A stretch of DNA of 64,000 nucleotides from Leptospira chreensis. GTDB lineage: Bacteria > Spirochaetota > Leptospiria > Leptospirales > Leptospiraceae. A program made the position numbers and the translations under genes. The DNA lies in assembly GCF_016919165.1 (NCBI RefSeq), contig NZ_JAFFPS010000031.1, forward strand, positions 1 through 64,000, read 5' to 3'. Below, piece after piece: positions 34,496-42,913 of the stretch. The stretch's first letter is position 1. Each line of letters opens with the position of its first letter. Under the pieces are notes generated by a model. That model had not been told where the DNA came from. It searched no databases and saw only the letters and a list, made by a program, of their open reading frames with translations.

Positions 34496-36123
34496 TATTT
34501 AAGTCCTAACAATCCACCTGGGTTCATGATCCCTTTAGGATCGAATGTCTTTTTGACAGAAGACAAAATACGAAGGCCTTCTTTTCCTATTTCGCCTTCC
34601 ATCCATGGAGATAACATTCGACCAATCCCATGGTGGTGAGAGAGAGAGCCTCCATGTTTATGAATGCTATCAATGATTCCCTTGTGAAATTTGATAAAGT
34701 CAGTTGTTTCGTTCTTTTGGTTCATCGGACTTAGGAAAATAAAATACAAATTGGCCCCATTCTCATAGGCATGAGAGATATGCACCATACAAGAAGTGTT
34801 TTCATGGCTTTTGATATAAGCACGAGTTTTTCCCCAAAGTTCATGTAAATTTGACCAACTAACAGCTGTCTCTAAGGTATCAATCCTAATCCCTTCATCC
34901 ATTAGATAGTCTCGAAGGTAAGCACTGGAATACCTTTGGTGTAACCATTTGTTCACAGGAGATTCTCCTGTAGAAAATCCACCGTTTCGTTTTGCAATTT
35001 TCTTAATTTTCTTTAATACTTCTTTTGCATAAGACGGATCCCCATCCACAATGATGTGCATGAGAGATCTTTCCATAGGTTTGTATCCGATGAATCGCAA
35101 GAACAAGTCTTCTTTTCCACCATGAAGACCACTCATATGAAAGGAAATGTCTGTTTCTTCCGGATCTTGGATCCGAAAGAAATGAGGTTTTCCAAAACCG
35201 GCTTGCATCACATCTCGCATTGTCTCCACAGCCTTTTCAAAGTTTTTAAAGATAAACGAACCTTTAGCTGAATTTTCTGGATGGTATTTGCGAATTTTTA
35301 ATGTTGCTTTAGTGATGACACCGAAACTTCCTTCGGTTCCCAGAAACAACCGAAATAAGTCGGGACCAATGGATGCTGCAGGATAAGCTTTTGATTCAAA
35401 CTTTCCGGAAGGAGTAATCGCTGTTAAACTAAGAAGGATGTCTTCTATTTTTCCGTATCCTGTGGAGGCCTGACCGGCACCTTTTGCAGCAATCCAACCA
35501 CCAACAGTGGAAAACTCGAATGATTGTGGGAAGTGACCACAAGTATAACCTCTTTCATTCAAATGTTTTTCCAAAACAGGGCCATACACTCCTGCCTCTA
35601 CCGTGACAGTAGAATCAATGGCATTGAATTCAAGGATACGATTCAGGCGAGATAAATCTAAAGAGATCCCACCTTTAGGAGCTTGTAAAGCTTTCGTGAC
35701 TGTGGAACCCGCACCATAAGGAATCACAGGAATTTTTCCGGCATTCGCTACTGCGATAATTGCTGCTACTTCCTGTTCATTTTTTGGTGATACTACGACA
35801 TCCACCACATCAGAAACTTCACCGAATCTTGCTTTATAAATTTCTGTATAGAATTTTCCAATGGAATGTCTTGCGCGCGATGCATCGTCTAACGAAACAT
35901 AATCTTTACCAACAATTTGTTTTAATTTTGTAAGAGTAGCGGTGGAGATTTTGGATTTTTTTAAGGACTTAAGCGGAAGTTCTCCTTTCGGGAGTGAAGT
36001 TTTAAACTCTTTATCTACGGGAAACTGCCCTTCCAAAAACTTCAATGTATGTTCTGGTAATTTTTCTTCTACGTCGGGAGATCCCCATTTATAAATTGTG
36101 CGAGTTTGCATTTTGGTAACCAC
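34495..36123 (-). CDS. Alkyl-DHAP synthase-like FAD enzyme
   Basis: A FAD-binding (type 2) oxidase of 542 residues resembling alkylglycerone-phosphate synthase, which swaps the acyl group of acyl-DHAP for a fatty alcohol to make ether lipids. The FAD loop is PVIPYGAGSTVTKALQAPKG; PQSFEFSTVGGWIAAKGAGQ and GYGKIEDI follow, and the diagnostic histidine cluster is LSHHHGIGRMLSPWMEGEIG near the C-terminus. The start is GTG at 36123 or ATG at 36111. D-lactate or glycolate dehydrogenases are the main alternative, but SHHHGIGR and the neighbouring GlpD favour the ether-lipid enzyme. Confidence 0.8.
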   Translation of the reverse strand: MVTKMQTRTIYKWGSPDVEEKLPEHTLKFLEGQFPVDKEFKTSLPKGELPLKSLKKSKISTATLTKLKQIVGKDYVSLDDASRARHSIGKFYTEIYKARFGEVSDVVDVVVSPKNEQEVAAIIAVANAGKIPVIPYGAGSTVTKALQAPKGGISLDLSRLNRILEFNAIDSTVTVEAGVYGPVLEKHLNERGYTCGHFPQSFEFSTVGGWIAAKGAGQASTGYGKIEDILLSLTAITPSGKFESKAYPAASIGPDLFRLFLGTEGSFGVITKATLKIRKYHPENSAKGSFIFKNFEKAVETMRDVMQAGFGKPHFFRIQDPEETDISFHMSGLHGGKEDLFLRFIGYKPMERSLMHIIVDGDPSYAKEVLKKIKKIAKRNGGFSTGESPVNKWLHQRYSSAYLRDYLMDEGIRIDTLETAVSWSNLHELWGKTRAYIKSHENTSCMVHISHAYENGANLYFIFLSPMNQKNETTDFIKFHKGIIDSIHKHGGSLSHHHGIGRMLSPWMEGEIGKEGLRILSSVKKTFDPKGIMNPGGLLGLK

Positions 36124-36145
36124 AAGTCCTTATTTGTTCCAAAAT

Positions 36146-36160
36146 TTGAACCAAGTTCAA
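36146..36160. promoter_or_regulatory. Candidate TetR operator at the operon promoter
   Basis: TTGAAC-CAA-GTTCAA is a perfect 6+3+6 palindrome located 23 bases upstream of the GTG at 36123. On the minus strand a -35-like TTGTCA (36165-36170) is 17 bases from AAATTT (36042-like position 36142-36147), so the palindrome lies over the spacer and edge of the -10 region. The outer 9-bp repeats AGTCCTTAT (36125-36133) and ATAAGGACT (36181-36189) flank it. The binding protein is most likely the TetR encoded in the operon; this is inference. Confidence 0.5.
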
Positions 36161-36199
36161 TATTTGACAACCAAAATAAGATAAGGACTCAAATTTTCT

Positions 36200-36652
36200 T
36201 CAACCCCTAAATTCCTTAATGTACTCAGCTCTGACTTGATCAACGAAATCGTTTGTTAGAGTTGTTCCAAATAATGCGGATAAGGTTTCGACAAGTACAT
36301 CATCCAAATCAAATCCAGTTAGAATCCATTCGATGAGCTCAAAGGTAATGTCAAGTGCAGGTTCAGGATATAACTCAGATTTACCTTTTGCTATCTGTAA
36401 CAATAGGTTGGTGATATTTGACGGTTCCGCTTTTTCTATATAAGAACGAATTTCTGTGGGATAAGATACCATTAACTTTTGTTTAATGGCATTGGGTGTG
36501 AAGACGAGCCTATCTTCGTGCAGATCTAATGCTTTTAACAGATGATCTTTAAGATTTTTCTCTGAGTGGTGGCTTTCTTGCCAAACGAGAAGAATTTTCT
36601 CTCCTACGAGAGAATCTTCAAAAGGTAAAAAAGGATAAGGTTTTTTATCCAT
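36200..36652 (-). CDS. Unrecognised soluble protein
   Basis: A 150-residue cytoplasmic protein (ATG at 36652, MDKKPYPFLPFEDSLVGEKI). It is acidic and helical, with no signal or membrane segment; the C-terminal part (ITFELIEWILTGFDLDDVLV, then FVDQVRAEYIKEFRG) looks like a small helical domain. The longer GTG start at 36685 would begin inside the hairpin described separately. No family recognised. It follows the HU gene on the same strand. Confidence 0.5.
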   Translation of the reverse strand: MDKKPYPFLPFEDSLVGEKILLVWQESHHSEKNLKDHLLKALDLHEDRLVFTPNAIKQKLMVSYPTEIRSYIEKAEPSNITNLLLQIAKGKSELYPEPALDITFELIEWILTGFDLDDVLVETLSALFGTTLTNDFVDQVRAEYIKEFRG

Positions 36653-36658
36653 AAAATG

Positions 36659-36680
36659 CCCAGGGGGACATCCTCCTGGG
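36659..36680 (-). terminator. Hairpin between the HU gene and the next gene
   Basis: CCCAGGGGGA (36659-36668) and TCCTCCTGGG (36671-36680) form a 10-bp stem with one mismatch or wobble and a two-base loop. In the minus direction it lies 14 bases after the HU stop and is followed by CATTTTATGG, a short T-run. It could end most HU transcripts, with read-through into the next gene, whose ATG is seven bases further on. Confidence 0.5.
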
Positions 36681-36693
36681 TTCACAAACTAAA

Positions 36694-36999
36694 TTATTTT
36701 TTAGGAGGCACAACTGCATCTTTGCAAGTTTTAGAAAGTGTGAATTTAACAACAACTTTAGCAGGGATTACAATCGCTTCACCAGTTGCTGGGTTTCTTC
36801 CTTTACGTTTTGGACGATTGCGTTTAACAAGTTTTCCTAAACCTGGAATGATGAATGCACCGTTTTTCTTGGTTTCTTTATAAGCGAGATCAACAAAGGA
36901 GTCTAAGAACGCAGCCACGCTCTTTTTGGTCATACCAGTTATTTCAGCGAGTTCGCTGAGCATTTCGGACTTCTTCATTGGGGTAGGAGTTGTTGCCAT
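36694..36999 (-). CDS. hup: HU-family DNA-binding protein
   Basis: A 101-residue nucleoid protein of the HU/IHF family: KKSEMLSELAEITGMTKKSV, then AFLDSFVDLAYKETKKNG, then the DNA arm RPKRKGRNPATGEAIVIPAK and VVKFTLSKTCKDAV. The N-terminal extension MATTPTP is unusual but short. The ribosome site GAGG precedes the ATG. Probably well expressed; the hairpin after the stop likely ends the transcript. Confidence 0.94.
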   Translation of the reverse strand: MATTPTPMKKSEMLSELAEITGMTKKSVAAFLDSFVDLAYKETKKNGAFIIPGLGKLVKRNRPKRKGRNPATGEAIVIPAKVVVKFTLSKTCKDAVVPPKK

Positions 37000-37176
37000 A
37001 CTTTGATTTTCCTCTAAACCATTTAACGGTTACACATTATTTATAAAACTACATGATTTGGTACAAGACTAAATTGATTTTGGATACAATTTTTCTGCAA
37101 ATTTCCTAAGAAAAACGAAGTTTTTGTAAAAAAACCTTTATTTCCCTAAGGAAAATAGGAATTTCTTCCAAAACTC

Positions 37177-38454
37177 ATGGCTTCAACCAAGTATAAAAAG
37201 GTCGTAGTGGTATTCAAACGTACCAAATACGAATTGGATTTGGAAACTTATGGCTCCATTCAGGCTTATAAAGAAGTCGCACGCCAAAATCCGGAAGTCT
37301 TTGAAAGGACACAGGAATCGCACGAAAGGCAACTACAGTCTAGAGAATTTCTAAAAACCAATGTCTTTCCGAATGCAGATTTTGTGTTTCGGGAAAATTT
37401 TGATCCCGACGTTGAGGCTAAGTATGATTTGATTGTGGCCCATGGAGGTGATAATCATTTCACTTATGTGGCCCATTTAGCAGGAAATACCCATTTAATT
37501 GGCTGTAATTCTGATCCCGATTCCTCTGTAGGAGCACTACTTGGTTTCACTGCCGAAGAATTGAAGGAAGCTGTTAAAAACAACTTTGCTCAAACGCAAG
37601 TGGAGTCATGGTCACTTCTTGATACCGAAATTCAATATCCAAACGGTACTAAATTAAAAACAGTCCCAGCCATTTGCGAACTTTCTATACGGAACAATAG
37701 CCCCGATCTCACTTCTCGGTTTTGGATTTCCTACCAAGGCAAAAAAGAAGAACAAAAGTGCTCTGGACTCCTCGTTTACACCGGTGCTGGATCCACAGGT
37801 TGGATCAGTTCTTGTTTTCCTAAGAAATTCCCACCATTTTCCAAACATGAAGCTTTTTTCCATGTTTATTCTCGAGAAATTCGAGTGAAGTCCCGAGAAA
37901 AAGAGTTTTCCTTGGCAGATTTTAGGGCTTTAGATCAAGTGGAAGTTATTTCCGAAATGAATGGCGGACTCGCAGTGGACTCTCTTACGGAGAGACATTA
38001 TCCGTTTCCACCTTACGCTAGGGCGACGATTCGGTTATCGCCCGAGAAATTATTTGTAATTGTTCCGCTAAAGAGAGGGGAATCCATGCAAGACTTACCA
38101 TACGAAATAGAACAAAAACGCATTAATGGAACCGTCATCGTCCAAATCAAAGGTCGTATGGAATCGGGTCCACTGGATCGGATCACACAAACGATCTTAG
38201 ACGAAATGGTGGGGGCCGACAGAAAACATCTCATTTTAGATTTTTCCGAACTCAGATACATATCCAGTCTTGGAATTCGTATGATTTTGGATGTAAAAAT
38301 GAACTTACAGAAGAGAAATAAAGAAATGGCACTCGTCGGAGTCACAAGTTCCATTCTCCAAGTTTTTCATCTGCTCGGTCTATCCAATGCTTTTCAATTC
38401 TATCCAGACCGTGAAGAAGCATTAAAGTCTTTTGAGGAGCCATCTAAGTCCTAG
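37177..38454 (+). CDS. NAD-kinase-like domain fused to a STAS domain
   Basis: A 425-residue two-domain protein. Residues 1-300 resemble ATP-NAD kinases: VAHGGDNHFTYVAHLAGNTH holds a GGDN at 90-93 in place of the usual GGDG; GCNSDPDSSVGALLGF and YTGAGSTGW (201-209) follow the substrate and ATP loops; EMNGGLAVDSL is near 260-270. Residues 309-420 form a STAS (anti-sigma-antagonist) domain with LDFSELRYISSLGIRMILDV, where S363/S364 is the expected phosphorylation site. Cytoplasmic. The substitution in the GGDG loop leaves kinase activity doubtful. It stands directly before a small membrane protein gene. Confidence 0.75.
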   Translation: MASTKYKKVVVVFKRTKYELDLETYGSIQAYKEVARQNPEVFERTQESHERQLQSREFLKTNVFPNADFVFRENFDPDVEAKYDLIVAHGGDNHFTYVAHLAGNTHLIGCNSDPDSSVGALLGFTAEELKEAVKNNFAQTQVESWSLLDTEIQYPNGTKLKTVPAICELSIRNNSPDLTSRFWISYQGKKEEQKCSGLLVYTGAGSTGWISSCFPKKFPPFSKHEAFFHVYSREIRVKSREKEFSLADFRALDQVEVISEMNGGLAVDSLTERHYPFPPYARATIRLSPEKLFVIVPLKRGESMQDLPYEIEQKRINGTVIVQIKGRMESGPLDRITQTILDEMVGADRKHLILDFSELRYISSLGIRMILDVKMNLQKRNKEMALVGVTSSILQVFHLLGLSNAFQFYPDREEALKSFEEPSKS

Positions 38455-39003
38455 ATGTCTCCACGAATTTCCGTTTGGATCACCAATTCGGTTTTCGTAT
38501 CTTTTATTGTCATTTCCCTATTCTATTCGTTTGTCCACTTTGAAAATCGTTACTTAAAATCTGAAACTGCGACCTTAAATGAAGAGAGGAACAGGAGTTT
38601 TGCGATCGTGCAGGAACTCTCTCGTGTCAAAAACCAATTCCCCATCGCCTATCAGTGCCACTATAGCTTCGGACTCAGTAACGGATCCCTATTTGAAATC
38701 ACAGAACGGATTCCCTATTCCATCTACAAGAGACTGCGGTTAGGTGATACAATTGAAGTTCATAAAAAAGAAATAAAAATTTTTGGAAAACAAACAGCTA
38801 TTTCGCGAATCAGGGGGAATGAGGAACCACTCCCCCTCTTGGAAAACTTAGAAAAGTACTTTCAATATGGATTTATCTATTTACTCGTATTAGTCGGTGT
38901 TACCTTAATTATTAGGGTTTTGGGATTACTATCTCGAACTTATCCTTCGCTGCAAAAACAAGCTGCGACTGACGAGATTGTTGTAAATAAAACTCAGGAT
39001 TAA
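38455..39003 (+). CDS. Small two-helix membrane protein
   Basis: This gene begins immediately after the stop of the STAS fusion. The 182 residues contain an N-terminal helix (VWITNSVFVSFIVISLFYSF), a soluble middle (about 30-138) and a second helix (around YGFIYLLVLVGVTLIIRVLG), ending in a polar tail. No family recognised. The two genes are probably co-transcribed, so it may be a partner of the STAS protein. Its last 92 bases overlap a convergent gene on the other strand. Confidence 0.6.
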   Translation: MSPRISVWITNSVFVSFIVISLFYSFVHFENRYLKSETATLNEERNRSFAIVQELSRVKNQFPIAYQCHYSFGLSNGSLFEITERIPYSIYKRLRLGDTIEVHKKEIKIFGKQTAISRIRGNEEPLPLLENLEKYFQYGFIYLLVLVGVTLIIRVLGLLSRTYPSLQKQAATDEIVVNKTQD

Positions 39004-39448
39004 CATCAAAGTTCACAAAACACATATATTTATCATGTTTTATAATGAACATGAATTCTCCATAATTTAGATGAGTGTTCTGAGTCATAAAACCACGAAG
39101 CCATTTGCTTTCTCTGTAAACTCGTTCATATTGAATGTTGGAAGCATCAATTTTTTTGATGGCTTCTGCTGACTCTTTAGAATAATCGCGGCTCATAATT
39201 TCTTTTTTGAGCGTCTTAATCAAGTTATATTCTAGTTTTGCTTTATTAGGTGGTAAATTTTCAGGGCGGGTTTTATAATAGTATTCGAATAACTCTTTAT
39301 CTTGTCCCTCTTTTGCATCGTGATTCTCTTGGTTCACATCGGTGGGGGTAACTTGCGGTTTGGTATCTTGTGCAGAGATAGACACAACTGCTACAAATAA
39401 CACAAAGGTAATCAGAAGGGATTTTTTCGAGAGTTCCATAGTCTTCAT
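38912..39448 (-). CDS. Exported protein of unknown function
   Basis: From ATG at 39448 or 39439 the product begins MKTMELSKKSLLITFVLFVA, a signal peptide ending near ISAQDTK, followed by a charged, glutamine-rich helical region and a C-terminal beta-like segment (YGEFMFIIKHDKYMCFVNFD). No family recognised. The 3' end overlaps the convergent small membrane protein gene by 92 bases. The upstream frame to 39601 would clash with the divergent gene, so I do not use it. Confidence 0.55.
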   Translation of the reverse strand: MKTMELSKKSLLITFVLFVAVVSISAQDTKPQVTPTDVNQENHDAKEGQDKELFEYYYKTRPENLPPNKAKLEYNLIKTLKKEIMSRDYSKESAEAIKKIDASNIQYERVYRESKWLRGFMTQNTHLNYGEFMFIIKHDKYMCFVNFDVNPEFYLQQSRQSQLVFAAKDKFEIVIPKP

Positions 39449-39526
39449 TATCGGAATCCTGACAGAAATTTCAAAATAAAATTTTCGGTTTTCAAAAAGA
39501 GAAACAAGGTTCAAAACAGGTTTATC

Positions 39527-41029
39527 ATGTCGATTCCCCCACTCATTACCTTCCAGGAGGACTTTCTTTCCGGAAAATTGATTTCCAAAGAATATGTCCA
39601 CTTTTCGGAAATCGATTGCCCGGAATTGGATGTTTGGATCGGGAGAGTGGTTCGCAGTATTTCCTTAGAATTTCTACATGAAATTCTCTTTACCATCCTG
39701 AGTGAACTACTAGTAAACGGATGTAAGGCTAACGGCAAACGAGTTTTTTTCTCTGAACAAGGCTTCGATTTATGGAATGGGAATGATTACGCTAGAGGAA
39801 TCCCTCTTTATAAGGATGAATTTGGGCACAACCGCAAACGAGTGTTTTTGGCTCTCGATAAGTCCGATTTCAAAATTACCTTAAGTACAATTTGCAAAGA
39901 AGATTACATAGAGTTTCGAGTCAGAAATAACGCAAAAATTCTCCCAGAAGAAAAAAACAGAATCCTAAAACGAGTCCAGGCATCGGCAAGATACAAAAAC
40001 ATAAACGATGCCTATCGCGAATCTGTTGATAACGAAGAAAGTTCAGGACTCGGGATTGTTCTCATCCATATTTTACTCAGAAACTCCGGAATCTCTAACC
40101 AATTCTTTCAACTGATGACAACAGAGGATTATACTGAAGTGATCATCAGAATTCCAAAACAACTCATCCCTAAAGAAAATCAGATCAATATCAAAAACCT
40201 TTTGGTTCGCGAAGTGAATAGCCTTCCCCCACTTCCTCCGCAAATCCAAAAACTGATCCTTACAGCAAAGAAAAAGGATGTCGATTGGCATGAAATCTCT
40301 GCGGAAGTAGAAAAAGATCCAGCCATAACCGCAGAAATTCTTAAAATTGCAAATTCTCCCTTATTTGGAGCACACACGCCCATCATATCGGTTTTGGAAG
40401 GTGTCAAAAGAATTGGACTAAAAAATCTAGAATCCATTTTTCTAACTTTAGGTGCTAAAAAAATACTTAACTCTCGTTATGCGAAGCAAGTTTTGGTTTG
40501 GACCCATTCTTTTAAAACTTCTATGTATGCCCGATTCTTAATCGAAGATAGCAAAAAACATCTCAAGTTACTTGAACCTGCCATCATATGCGGTTTACTT
40601 CATGATTTAGGAAGAATGGTTCTACTTTCCTTGGACCTAAGACAAATAAACCAAATTAGAGTTCTTAGAAGTGACGATACTAATGAAATTTCAGAATGGG
40701 TGGAGGAATACACTCTAGGTACCACACATTCGGAAATTGGTTATTTGATGTCAGAAAAATGGAAATTCCCCGAGGAAATTTTAGATGTCATTCGTTACCA
40801 TCACAAACCATGGCAATGCAAAACTAGAAACAATATCCTCTGTCAAATCATCTACTTGGCAGATATTTTAGCCAATATCGGTCGCGGAAAAGGGAACTAC
40901 TTCACCGTGGAACCAGAAGTACTTGAGTATTTCGAAATTAAATCAGAAAAAGAATTTCGCGAAATGCAAGAAAGGTTTAAACTGAAGTTCGAGGAACATA
41001 GAGAAGAATACCAAACTCTATTAATTTAA
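39527..41029 (+). CDS. GHKL-ATPase-like domain fused to HDOD domain
   Basis: A 500-residue protein. Residues 1-210 resemble a histidine-kinase-type ATP-binding fold: E60-LLVN64-GCKAN (N-box) and, later, SSGLGIVLIHILLRN (G-box-like). No His-containing dimerisation domain is seen. Residues about 225-430 form an HDOD domain (LPPLPPQIQKLILTAKKKDV, then CGLLHDLGRMVLLSLDL and RYHHKPWQC). HDOD proteins act as signalling modules in stress and motility control. It is divergent from the exported-protein gene and followed after two bases by a short gene. Confidence 0.75.
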   Translation: MSIPPLITFQEDFLSGKLISKEYVHFSEIDCPELDVWIGRVVRSISLEFLHEILFTILSELLVNGCKANGKRVFFSEQGFDLWNGNDYARGIPLYKDEFGHNRKRVFLALDKSDFKITLSTICKEDYIEFRVRNNAKILPEEKNRILKRVQASARYKNINDAYRESVDNEESSGLGIVLIHILLRNSGISNQFFQLMTTEDYTEVIIRIPKQLIPKENQINIKNLLVREVNSLPPLPPQIQKLILTAKKKDVDWHEISAEVEKDPAITAEILKIANSPLFGAHTPIISVLEGVKRIGLKNLESIFLTLGAKKILNSRYAKQVLVWTHSFKTSMYARFLIEDSKKHLKLLEPAIICGLLHDLGRMVLLSLDLRQINQIRVLRSDDTNEISEWVEEYTLGTTHSEIGYLMSEKWKFPEEILDVIRYHHKPWQCKTRNNILCQIIYLADILANIGRGKGNYFTVEPEVLEYFEIKSEKEFREMQERFKLKFEEHREEYQTLLI

Positions 41030-41031
41030 TT

Positions 41032-41283
41032 ATGAACTGGAAAGATTTACTCAACCTAGAAGACGGACAATTAGAAGATCCAAAACTCGCAGATGAATTC
41101 AATTTAGTAGGACATCCGGAATATCCAAGTATTTCCACGCTCCCGCCCGAAGAAACATTAGAAGTTCTTAAAGAATTTTTGTTGGCAGAAGGTCAAATTG
41201 TAAATATCAAAAATCTTTTAAGTTACGCTCCCATATTAGAAATTACATTGATTAAAAAAAATCTACCTACCATCTACGGATAG
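41032..41283 (+). CDS. Short unrecognised protein
   Basis: An 83-residue acidic protein, MNWKDLLNLEDGQLEDPKLA, ending KKNLPTIYG. It begins two bases after the HDOD gene stop, so it is probably co-transcribed and perhaps functionally linked. No signal, helix of membrane type or known motif. Its stop abuts that of a convergent gene at 41284. Confidence 0.55.
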   Translation: MNWKDLLNLEDGQLEDPKLADEFNLVGHPEYPSISTLPPEETLEVLKEFLLAEGQIVNIKNLLSYAPILEITLIKKNLPTIYG

Positions 41284-41724
41284 TCATTCCACATCTTGAA
41301 CATCACTGATATCAGTATGATGTTCTTTCCCGACATCCGTACTAAATTCAATTTTCTTAGCGACTGCTTTTTCCATACTACTAATAAGTAGTTCATTTGT
41401 ACGAGCAAGCCTGTCTGCCATAATCGAAACCATCTTTGCTGCAAACTTCGGATTCTTAACAAGAAAGTTTTCCAACTGCTGTTTGCTTTCAATGACTGCC
41501 ACTTCACAATTAGTAATCGTTCTTGCTGTTGCACTTCTTGGATTAGAGCTAAACAAAGCCATCTCACCAAAAAAATCTCCTGGTTTCATGAGAGCCAATC
41601 GAGTTTGGCTATTGTTTACCGTAAAAAAAATCTCAACGTTTCCTTGGAGGATGATGTACATCGCATTATTCAGTTCCCCTTCTTTGAAGATCCTCTGATT
41701 TGGCGGAATGTTGAGTTTGCTCAT
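41284..41724 (-). CDS. Cyclic-nucleotide-binding-domain protein without output domain
   Basis: A 146-residue cNMP-binding domain: NNAMYIILQGNVEIFFTVNN, then the phosphate-binding cassette PGDFFGEMALFSSNPRSATA with the conserved Glu and Arg that contact cAMP. After the C helix the tail (KKIEFSTDVGKEHHTDISDV) has no HTH, so it is not a CRP/FNR transcription factor. It may gate a partner protein. It converges with the short gene at 41283. Confidence 0.85.
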   Translation of the reverse strand: MSKLNIPPNQRIFKEGELNNAMYIILQGNVEIFFTVNNSQTRLALMKPGDFFGEMALFSSNPRSATARTITNCEVAVIESKQQLENFLVKNPKFAAKMVSIMADRLARTNELLISSMEKAVAKKIEFSTDVGKEHHTDISDVQDVE

Positions 41725-41833
41725 TGATTCGTGGCTCCTGTATCTATTTTTGGCTATTTTGCCTAAAATCTGAATTCATTTTCCTTTCCTGCAGGAAATC
41801 TGAAAAGAAAATGCCTTAAAGGAGAAGAGATTT

Positions 41834-42913
41834 ATGGAATGGGAATTACTAGGGATCATACTAGCAGGCCTCGGAGCCTTGTATCTTTGGGTCTTTCAAG
41901 TCCCCTACTCTCTCCCTCATCCCCTGGTTACCTCAAAGGGAAGAGAAACTCGATTTGACCTGCTTCGAGGTTTCGCGATGGTTGGGATCGTTATCATTCA
42001 TATCCATTCTTACTTTCAGTTTTTCCACCCAGCAGACACTTCAGTCGTTCGAACAACTTTGTTTTTGTCTAATTTATCTCGTTTTTCTGTACCGCTATTT
42101 ATACTCACATCTGCTATTTTTTTACGAAAAAAAAATGGGTATTGGATCTCTAAGCTTAAAAACCTTATTCTACCTTATACTGTTGCTTCTGTGGTTGGAT
42201 ATTTGGTGAAATATAACAACTATGCTGTATTGGAATTTGTAGAATTTTATTTTCTGGGAAAGGTATTTGCTCCCTTCTACTTTGTTCCACTTTTAACCCA
42301 ATTTTATATTTTGTTCTATTTATTTGATAAATTTCTAATGAACCAGAGATTTTCAAAAGGTTTACTACTAGTTTCCTTTTTAATCAATTTAGCTTCCAAT
42401 CTGGGATTTTTCGACTCTCTCCTCCCAAAAGATTACCATTCGATTTCCATCTTCAATTATCTATTCTTCTTTATTTTAGGGATTCAAATTGGACTTTCAC
42501 AAGAAAAGATAAACAAACCAAAAACAGAGGTCTCCCTTATCTTCGGAACTTTCTCTCTTTTGTTTCTGTTCTTTATTGTTTTATTTAGTGGTGTTTATGC
42601 TTTCGATTTCAAAAACCACCACTTAGTATATCCCATATTTTTCTTCTTTATTGTTTGGGAACTTTTACCTAAATTCAACCGTACGGTATCGGATTTTATT
42701 TGTTATATAGGAAACAATAGTCTCTTTATATTCCTTCTGCATCCCTTTGTCATCCATATGATGCATAGTTTTGATCCTTATACGTTCGGCGGTCCAGTTT
42801 TCGGTTATATTGTGACCTTAATATTGAATGTGGGAATACCCATTGGTATTGCGATTACAATCCAAAAGGGTAAGTCTTTATATCAATCACGCCACTTTGC
42901 CGAACCGAACTAA
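41834..42913 (+). CDS. Acyltransferase family 3 membrane protein
   Basis: A 359-residue, ten-helix membrane acyltransferase of the OafA/NodX family. The N-terminal RFDLLRGFAMVGIVIIHIHS carries the family's R-x-x-x-x-R/H region, and GNNSLFIFLLHPFVIHM near the C-terminus is the second family block. Such enzymes O-acetylate surface sugars or lipids. AAAGGAGAAG precedes the ATG at 41834. Its last 59 bases overlap the convergent FMN reductase gene. Confidence 0.8.
   Translation: MEWELLGIILAGLGALYLWVFQVPYSLPHPLVTSKGRETRFDLLRGFAMVGIVIIHIHSYFQFFHPADTSVVRTTLFLSNLSRFSVPLFILTSAIFLRKKNGYWISKLKNLILPYTVASVVGYLVKYNNYAVLEFVEFYFLGKVFAPFYFVPLLTQFYILFYLFDKFLMNQRFSKGLLLVSFLINLASNLGFFDSLLPKDYHSISIFNYLFFFILGIQIGLSQEKINKPKTEVSLIFGTFSLLFLFFIVLFSGVYAFDFKNHHLVYPIFFFFIVWELLPKFNRTVSDFICYIGNNSLFIFLLHPFVIHMMHSFDPYTFGGPVFGYIVTLILNVGIPIGIAITIQKGKSLYQSRHFAEPN

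Noticed and set aside
36146..36160. TTGAAC-CAA-GTTCAA considered as an FNR box
   Set aside because: The half-sites are separated by seven bases between TTGA and TCAA instead of six, and a TetR gene lies in the operon, so a TetR operator is more likely.
41284..41724. Cyclic-nucleotide-binding protein considered as the FNR-type regulator of the boxes near the oxidase genes
   Set aside because: It has no helix-turn-helix domain and no cysteine cluster, so it cannot bind DNA as an FNR protein.
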